Source of the DNA: Heterohyrax brucei
Taxonomy: Eukaryota > Chordata > Mammalia > Hyracoidea > Procaviidae
Direction of reading: 5' to 3'
Length of the DNA: 64,000 nt
NCBI GenBank assembly: GCA_028571685.1
Contig: CM053143.1
Span: forward strand, 10,531,501-10,595,500
This document shows, one piece after another, positions 57,826-64,000 of the stretch; position 1 is the stretch's first letter, and the number at the start of each line of letters is the position of its first letter. The notes under the pieces are model-generated. The model saw only the letters and a program-made list of their open reading frames with translations, was not told the DNA's origin and searched no databases. A program made the translations under genes and the position numbers.

Positions 57826-58127
57826 TATAGACCTAAATGTAGGATACATTGAGAAAGAATAACTTCACATTTGGATATTGTTTTTTAAAAAGGGTTTCTG
57901 CAATTTTGTAGCAATAGTTTTTGCGTTGTTCCTTGTGTAATGTCTCATTTTAAATTTTCAAAGTGGCCTCATTATATACACATACATCACAATACTTGAG
58001 CTTAAAAAGAAATGCATCTTAATAAAATACAACTGTTATTGATTGGTGTTCTGTGAAATTTTTTAAGGGAAAAGACTGATGCAAAACAAATATAAAATAA
58101 TACTAATAACACTAGTAATATTGTTAT
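57826..58127. other. No feature seen
   Basis: AT-rich spacer ending in an A/T-rich (ATA/ATT)-like stretch that may be the RTE tail. Confidence 0.4.
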
Positions 58128-58312
58128 TACTGTTAGATGTCATCGAGCATGTTTCAACTTACAGCAACACCCTGCACAACAGAACAGAACACTCCCTAGT
58201 CTTGCCCCATTCTCACATTCATTACTTATTTGAGCCCATTGTTGCAGCCAATTTGTCAGTCCATCTCATTGATGGTCTTCCTGTTTTTTGCTCAACCACG
58301 CATGATATTTAA
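58128..58312 (-). mobile_element. RTE LINE 3'-end fragment
   Basis: 'tgttagatgtcatcgagcat', 'ccctgcacaacagaacagaa', 'gagcccattgttgcagccaa', 'catctcattgatggtcttcc'. Short, 5' truncated. Confidence 0.88.
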
Positions 58313-58527
58313 TTATATAAAATACAGAGCATTTTTGGCTAGTAGTTAGAAAATACCTGAATATTTTTGATTCTCGGAAGAATTTCATGCATTCGATCTC
58401 ATATCTTCCATGATTTTTTTTTCAATAGGCCTAGACCACAGAAGGCTTAAACATTTGTCCATACTCTGCTTGGCCAATAGGTTATCACAAAACTAAGTAA
58501 AGTTCTTGCTACCTATTGCAAACAGCT
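58313..58527. other. No feature seen
   Basis: Short spacer. Confidence 0.35.
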
Positions 58528-58960
58528 GGTCTCTGAGACAGGCGTGAGATGAGAAGCAAGATGTTTATTGCATACCATTAGGCAAAGAGACAGAGCGGAT
58601 CAGTCCTCCAAAATCGGCCTCCCTAAAATGAAGTCTAGCTAAAGAATAAGGATTATGAGTCCTAGAAATTTATAGAAAGTTAATGTTTAGGTAGTCACAA
58701 TGGTCACATCAATGTATTGACATTTTAATTGGTGCTTTGGGTGGAACGGTACAGATTTTTTTGCTTTTCTGCTATGGTCTTTAAGATTATTATCACTTGT
58801 CTTTCCCATTCCCAGAGAGAGCAGAAATTAGTACTCAACCTTGAGAGAAACAAGAAAACAGTAGGCTCGTGACTGGAGACCCAATCAGGAAACAAAATGG
58901 TGCTGGTTGTGCTCAAGATGCAGTCACTTATTTTACTCTGCTTGTTCCAAATAGATCCAC
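58528..58960 (-). mobile_element. Possible ERV LTR
   Basis: Read on the minus strand: 'tctgtctctttgcctaatgg', then 'caataaacatcttgcttctc' (AATAAA signal) and 'cacgcctgtctcagagacca', the arrangement of a polyadenylation signal followed by a short R/U5 in gammaretrovirus-like LTRs. No flanking duplication or internal region found; boundaries are approximate. It could instead be single-copy sequence. Confidence 0.4.
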
Positions 58961-59207
58961 AACAGTGAAATAAACAGCATGAAAATGCATCCAGAAGTTG
59001 ATTTACAGTGTCAATAAATTTGCTATCTCCAGGGAATTCCTGACTACAAAAATCATTATCTAATCAAATTACAGGGTAAAAGCACAAAAGCCTTCCTAAT
59101 TCAGGTCACAGTGAAGAGAGCAATGGCAGTCTATTAAACACTTCACCAGGAAAAAAAAAAAATCCTTAGGTCATGGACTGCCCTGATTAAATAGTCCTGA
59201 AACAATC
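58961..59207. other. No feature seen
   Basis: Short spacer with an A13 run near 59153. Confidence 0.35.
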
Positions 59208-59428
59208 CTTTATTTGAGAGCCTTCTGGCACAGTGGTTAAGCATTCTGTGGCTAATCCAAAGGTCAGTGGGTTCAAACCCACCAGCTGCTCAAAGGAAGA
59301 GAGATGTGGTAGTCTTCTCCTGTAAAGATCATAGACTTGGAAACCCTGTGGGGTAAGTTCTACTCTGTCACATGAAATCACTGCGAATTGGAATCAACTC
59401 AACAGCAATGGGTTTGGTTTGGTTTTTG
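59208..59428 (+). mobile_element. AfroSINE, long-body subfamily
   Basis: 'gagagccttctggcacagtgg' (box A region follows), 'caaaggtcagtgggttcaaa' (box B region), 'gagagatgtggtagtcttct' (the extra central segment), 'ttggaatcaactcaacagca', tail GGGTTTGGTTTGG. Full-length and well preserved. Confidence 0.94.
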
Positions 59429-60705
59429 GTAAAGCTGTTAATGTATTGTTGTGGTCTTATTGTCTGTGCTTCTTGACTATGAAATAGATTTTATTTCCAA
59501 AACAGCCCATCAATATGTGAATAATTAAATTTCCATAGGAAAATTTGACTGAAAAATGGTTTTACTGATTATTACAGTCAAAAGACATTTCTTCAGATAT
59601 GGAAATTTTGAAAGGTTCTACTTTAAAATGCTAATTTAGAAATATAAAATATAAATCTTTAGTGTACATCAATTTATATGCATTATGGTCTCTGAGCATG
59701 AAGTATATTTTCAAAGAAGCTTTTTTCAAAACTTATCATACATTATAAGATCTTACAAAGACAATATATTGTCCTGATACAATTATAAACACAATTTTCA
59801 TGAGGCGATCTATAAAAGTCTAATCATGTTTTCACAATAGAGAGACAAAATGTAAAGCAAACTAATGCATCTAAAAGGAGGATTTAAAATTATAATTAAT
59901 TTAATACTCAGTGCTTAGAATGAGCCTAGTTCCTTAAGGAATTTTTATTTTAACAACTTGCTGCTACATTCTAATAACACAAAGCAACACAAAGCCAAGG
60001 AGATTATGGTACTACTATGAATACAATACTGATTTTTATTAGCACAGACTTAAGGAAATATTTAAAAATATGTCCCAGGATGATTAATGGCCTACTTGCC
60101 AAAAGCTACCAAACAAATTTCTTTGTGGTATGTAGTTCTCCAAAATCTCTAGAGGAAATTTGAAAATTAAAAGCAACACATAGTTCAGAATCGCTTATGA
60201 TATGTCATTTATGGATTCAATAAAAAAGAGAGAAAAGAAAGAAATTGAATTTGCCACTTGTGCTAAAAGATACTGGCAATATAATCCTTCATATGGTGAT
60301 CATCAATAATTAATATATCTACATGTTCAGGAGAGATTTTATGGAGAGTATATATTCTCAGAACTACATTTATGGAATCAAGTAGCTTCTAGTAATAAAA
60401 TCTGTAGAACAGGCTTAGTAGCTCTATATTTGTTCATTCATTTGTGATTTGCAAAGCCCACAGACCAGTGCCAAGTGGAATCGAGGATTTTGTTATCTTT
60501 TTGAAAGGATTTGCCTGACAGCTTTTAACATCTCAGGAAAGCAATGTTACTGATTTCAGCTATCTTTCCCAGCAACACCATGGTCATAAATCACTCACTG
60601 AGATATGCGTTTTGGAAGTGAAAGGAGAAGCACCTTGACCAGCATAGAGCACAAGAAAAGATGCTCAATAAACATAATTTCTTCTTCCTTTTCTCCACCC
60701 TTTCC
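59429..60705. other. No gene or repeat recognised
   Basis: About 1.3 kb of AT-rich sequence with no clear open frame, SINE or LINE motif. Confidence 0.5.
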
Positions 60706-60707
60706 CC

Positions 60708-60905
60708 TTCCTTGTTGCTAGTTGTCATCCAGTGGATTCTGACTCAAGGTGAACCTATGCATAGTAGAACTGTTCCAAAGATCACTACCTTTCCAAAGAA
60801 ATCTCTGGGCCTTGTTTCGGAAGTGCCTCTGGGTGAGCTTGAATCACTGAATTTTCAGGTAGAGCTGAGGCACTTAATCATTTGCACTACTCAGGGACTC
60901 CTTAC
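60708..60905 (-). mobile_element. AfroSINE, variant subfamily
   Basis: 'ttgttgctagttgtcatcca', 'gattctgactcaaggtgaac', 'gcctctgggtgagcttgaat', 'cactactcagggactcct'. Diverged. The 101-codon plus-strand open stretch at 60661-60966 runs antisense through it. Confidence 0.82.
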
Positions 60906-60971
60906 TCCTTCCTTACTACTTTCTATTGAAGTGATTTCCCTAGAAACCCAGCTAATAATGGGATGATAAAC

Positions 60972-61190
60972 CATAATCCAAACCTATTGGTGACAAGTCC
61001 AATTCTGACTCATAGCAACCCTATAGGATAGAGTAGAACGTCTTCATAGGGTTTTCAATGCTGTCAGTCTTTATGGAACAGACTGTGCTGTACCTTTCTC
61101 CCATGGGTTGGCTGGTGAGTTAGTACTGCTGTCTCACCTTTCAGTTAGCAGCTGAGCACTTAGCCACTCTACCACCAAGGTTTCTCAATG
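60972..61190 (-). mobile_element. AfroSINE, long-body subfamily
   Basis: 'ccaattctgactcatagcaa', 'ccctataggatagagtagaa', 'ctttctcccatgggttggct', 'tcagttagcagctgagcact', 'ctctaccaccaaggtttct'. Confidence 0.93.
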
Positions 61191-61231
61191 GGGTAATGTT
61201 AGGAAAGTTAATTAAGCTGGGCTTCTATCAC

Positions 61232-61437
61232 CCCAGTTGCCACCAGGTTAGCTCCAACTTGTGGTGACTCTATGTGTGTCTGAGTAGATCTGTGCTGCAT
61301 ACAGTTTTCAATAGCGGATTTTCTTGGAAGTAGATAACTAGACCTTTCTTTCAAGGCATCTCTGGGTGGACTCACACCTCCAACATTTTGATTAGCAACA
61401 TAGCATGTTAACTGTTTTCACCACACAAAGACTCCTG
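61232..61437 (-). mobile_element. AfroSINE, variant subfamily
   Basis: 'tgtggtgactctatgtgtgt', 'aatagcggattttcttggaa', 'catctctgggtggactcaca', 'ttttgattagcaacatagca'. Third same-strand SINE in this cluster. Confidence 0.88.
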
Positions 61438-61459
61438 GCTTCTATTAGAGCAGCCCTAT

Positions 61460-61949
61460 ATTTTTTTTTTATTTTTATTTAACATAACTGAGTGAAAATG
61501 TACATTCACATATAAATTTACATGCCCACCTATATGCAGCTTCCACTGCTCTCCCTGTCTGGTGACAGCACACTATTCCTCTCTGCTCCATACCTGTCTC
61601 ATCCTCCCAACAACCTCCTTTCCCCTCCTCTCCGTCCACTCCCCTTCCTCCAGCCAGAGGTCAGCAAGATGATATCCTGTAGATGTATAGAACCACAAAG
61701 TGCTTCCAATATATGGTCACTCTGCCTTGCCAAGTCCAATTTATTGCTGTCCAAAGAGTGGACCTTTGTTATAATTTATGGGAAAGGGCAGCACCAGGGC
61801 TGGGGGCCATGCTCTCAGAGGAACCCCAAAACCGCTGTACCATCAATTGAGGTCTTTTAGTGGAGATCTCATGATGCACCCCCTTTTTATTCTTGTGTTG
61901 CCAGTGAGACTCCTCTCTGTGAGCTCCATCGTTGCTATCACTGGTGGTG
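61460..61949 (-). mobile_element. L1 3' end with perfect 14-bp duplication
   Basis: The plus strand starts with a T-rich tail, then 'gagtgaaaatgtacattcac', 'aatttacatgcccacctata', 'gccagaggtcagcaagatga' and 'gccatgctctcagaggaacc'. TAGAGCAGCCCTAT occurs at 61446-61459 and 61950-61963. The open stretch at 61522-61860 is antisense. Confidence 0.96.
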
Positions 61950-62035
61950 TAGAGCAGCCCTATTTTTAATTTGCCTTACAATTGACATCAAGGTGAAAAT
62001 TTGTTTGAATAAAGGGTCATAAATGCACTGTATAT

Positions 62036-62513
62036 AGACAAAAACTATAGTCCCTTTCCTCCAGAAGTTAAATCCTATCCTCAGCCTTCTCTTCCCAAAC
62101 ATGTTCCAAGGTAATTTTGCTTCATTCTATAGCTTCAACTACCCCCTATTCAATGGCGCCCAGATCTATATCTCCAAGTTCTTCATCTCCATTTTCCTCA
62201 GTACCAAAGTAATCATTAAGTTCTATGAATCCTAAATATTTCTTGTATCTTTCCTTTCCATTCCTATCACCACTGCTTGTGTTTGTTGTTACTGTGTACC
62301 ATCAAGTTGATCCCAACTCATAGTGATCCTACAGTACAGAGCAGGACTACTTTTGTTTAGATCTAGATTATTTGCTGTCTGGACTAGTGCATAGAATCCT
62401 ATCAGTTTCCTGCCTCCACAATTATTTGCCTGCTTTTATCCTCCACACTGATTAATATTTTTAAAGTGTAAATGAAATGGTATCATTCCCTACTAAATAG
62501 TTATATGCCTCCC
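62036..62513 (+). mobile_element. L2 LINE fragment, split by a SINE
   Basis: C/T-rich sequence with 'ctttcctttccattcctatc', 'ttttatcctccacactgatt', 'aaatggtatcattccctact' and 'tatgcctccc' in the order of the middle of the L2 3' region. The LTR at 62514 interrupts it. Sequence 61964-62035 has no assigned feature. Confidence 0.55.
62284..62352 (-). mobile_element. Truncated AfroSINE/RTE tail
   Basis: 'gtgtaccatcaagttgatcc', 'caactcatagtgatcctaca', 'gtacagagcaggactacttt'. Only the 3' third of the SINE is present. Confidence 0.82.
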
Positions 62514-63044
62514 TGTTTTAGTCAGCTAGTGCTGCTCTAACAGAAATACTACAAAGTGGATAGGTTTAATAAAGTAAAAGTTTGTTCTTAGACAGTCTGG
62601 TAGGCTATAAGTCCAAATTCAGGGTGTCTGTCTCCAAAAGAAGGCTTTCCCTCTTTGTTAGCTCTGGAGGACGGTCCTTGTCTTGCATCAGTCTTTGGTC
62701 AGAGAGTATCTTGGTGCAGGAAGCTCATCTCTGAAGGACATACTCTACTTCCAGTGCTGCTTTTTTGATTGTATGAGGTTCCCAATTCTCTGCTTGCTTC
62801 TCTTTATTTTCATCTGTTATAGGATAAAGGATTAAAGGTGGTACAAGCCACAGTCCAGGAAAATTCCCTTTATAATGGAGTAGTGATGTGACCTTAGGAA
62901 GAGATTTATGATCCCACCCTAATCCTCCTTAAATTATAGTGTAAGAAAATCACAAAATGGAGGAAAATCACAAAATACCGTGAATCACGGCCCAGCCAAA
63001 TGACTGCACACATTTTGGGATGTGACACAGTTCAATCCATGACA
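62514..63044 (-). mobile_element. MaLR-like 3' LTR
   Basis: Same family as 52278-52799: plus strand TGTTTTAGTCAGC ... ATCCATGACA. The sequence to its right (63045 onward) is element interior, so in minus-strand order this is the 3' LTR. The minus strand just before it reads AAAGGGTGGAGTG, a purine-rich tract expected at that place. CTCCC lies on its outer flank. Confidence 0.85.
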
Positions 63045-64000
63045 CTCCACCCTTTGAACCTCAAAAATCACATCTTTAAAACATGTAACACATTCAGCCC
63101 ATCATGCCAAGTCATAGGAAAAACATGTCCATCCCATCAAGAAATATTAAATCAGTTTCAAGTCCAAAATACAAAAACTCCTCTACATTTGTAGAATAAA
63201 ACTTATCCGCTTCCAAAGAACAGGCACAAGTTAGGTATTTCCACTATAGACAGAGAAGGCAGGCAAAACAGGCAACAAACAAGTCAGCGGAACATATTAC
63301 ATTCACCTTCAAAACTTTGAAAATAATCCTATGTTTTTTGAGATAATTTACACATGAGCTTTGCCACCCAGACCCTAGGTATTGTCCATACTCCCTGGAT
63401 TTTGAGTAGAGATAGATGGCACCTGTGCTACAACTCTGCTTTCCAGGCCCACTTGTCCACCAACTCTGCTCCCACAGCTTTAGGTTCACCTGAAGTCCAA
63501 CTGAGTGGCAGTTTCAACCCTTACAAACACAGAAAGCACTTGATGTATACCCATTCAAACCCCTGAGGTCATGGTTATACCTTCAGCTTCTCATGCTCTT
63601 TGTCTCTTCAGCTTCTGCTTCCTATTGCCTCATGGCGTAAGTCTCAAGGCTGCTTCTGTCCTGCTGGGGTAAGTGTTCCAAATCTCTGTTGCTCCCTCAA
63701 TTCAAGTGCCTGAAAGCACCCCACTCTCCCAGGAAGCCTTCTTGCACACAGATCAGCAACACTTGTTCCACCAATTTAAGTGCATGGAGACACCTCACTC
63801 CAAAAGGAAACCTCTGTCACAGGTAGTCCATGGATTGGCTTCAGTGCTGTCTCATGGTGGTCTGGTTCTGCTTTTGACACTGGTCCTCTGTCGTTCTTTC
63901 TTACCATCTGCACCTTAACTGGTGTTAACAATTCTCCTTAGTTCCTTTTGAGTCTTTTATCCATTCACAGTTTTAAAACCACTCCCCCATTTTAGGTGTT
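63045..64000 (-). mobile_element. MaLR-like internal region, cut by window end
   Basis: Plus strand 'acctcaaaaatcacatcttt' and 'cacattcagcccatcatgcc' match the corresponding part of 17780-17830. 'aataaaacttatccgcttcc' and 'gaacaggcacaagttaggta' continue the interior. No protein-coding remnant of gag or pol is visible. The 5' LTR would lie beyond 64000. Short open stretches here (63000-63194, 63354-63566, 63673-63918) are incidental. Confidence 0.78.

Noticed and set aside
61522-61860. 112-codon plus-strand open frame, with near-identical translations at 7121-7315 and 42884-43258
   Set aside because: The similarity is real but arises because all three lie antisense in copies of the same L1 3' UTR.

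Overview
This window is repeat-rich, AT-rich mammalian intergenic DNA. The organism is almost certainly an afrotherian, most likely an elephant. I base this on three things: many copies of the tRNA-like AfroSINE family (heads like CCTGGTGGCGTAGTGGTTAAG, tails like GACTCGACGGCACTGGGTTT); an RTE-type LINE that shares that 3' tail; and L1 subfamilies with 3' UTRs I associate with proboscideans. Manatee or hyrax cannot be excluded from sequence alone. I found no intact cellular gene, no convincing host exon, no tRNA or rRNA gene and no CRISPR array. Almost every open stretch over about 80 codons lies in, or antisense to, a transposable element.

Layout. 1-840: L1 ORF2 fragment (-). 2.36-3.97 kb: old L1M 3' end, L2 and a SINE tail. 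4.67-7.44 kb: L1 3' half (+) carrying three smaller insertions. 8.4-10.1 kb: L1 3' UTR, two MIRs and a hAT-type MER element. 10.66-17.78 kb: near full-length degraded L1 (-). 17.78-19.88 kb: MaLR-like internal region and 5' LTR (-). 21.47-27.77 kb: near full-length degraded L1 (+), joined directly to the 5' end of another L1 (27.77-29.05 kb). 29.05-33.27 kb: an RTE copy (+) split by an L1 3' end (+) that is itself split by an L1 (-). 35.88-38.31 kb: L1 5' half (+). 38.31-39.17 kb: MaLR-like LTR holding two AfroSINEs. 39.2-41.95 kb: two fold-back mariner derivatives of the same design in opposite orientation, with SINEs and an L1 3' end between them. 41.98-44.65 kb: the longest RTE copy (-). 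44.77-46.44 kb: L1 3' UTR with a 704-bp L1 insertion and an AfroSINE. 47.1-51.5 kb: old L1M pieces, an RTE 3' end and three clustered SINEs. 51.5-57.8 kb: RTE 3' end, then an L1 (+) interrupted by a solo LTR and an RTE, with the RT domain deleted. 58.1-64.0 kb: RTE tail, a possible ERV LTR, five AfroSINEs, an L1 3' end with a perfect target-site duplication, L2, and a MaLR-like 3' LTR plus internal region that runs off the end.

How the parts relate. RTE presumably supplied the machinery for AfroSINE, since both end in the same 3' tail. L1 generated its own 5'-truncated copies and possibly helped the MaLR elements only as a landing site. All coding regions carry stops, frameshifts or deletions. 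The points most worth a second look are: the two fold-back mariners; 29- and 37-bp insertions consisting only of the RTE/AfroSINE 3' tail, truncated at a predicted hairpin and supported by empty sites in other L1 copies; a 77-bp L1 tail insertion with a perfect 17-bp duplication; the triple nest at 29-33 kb; and tandem units in L1 5' UTRs. Family names are from recognition by eye, not from a database search, and boundaries are approximate unless a duplication is stated.
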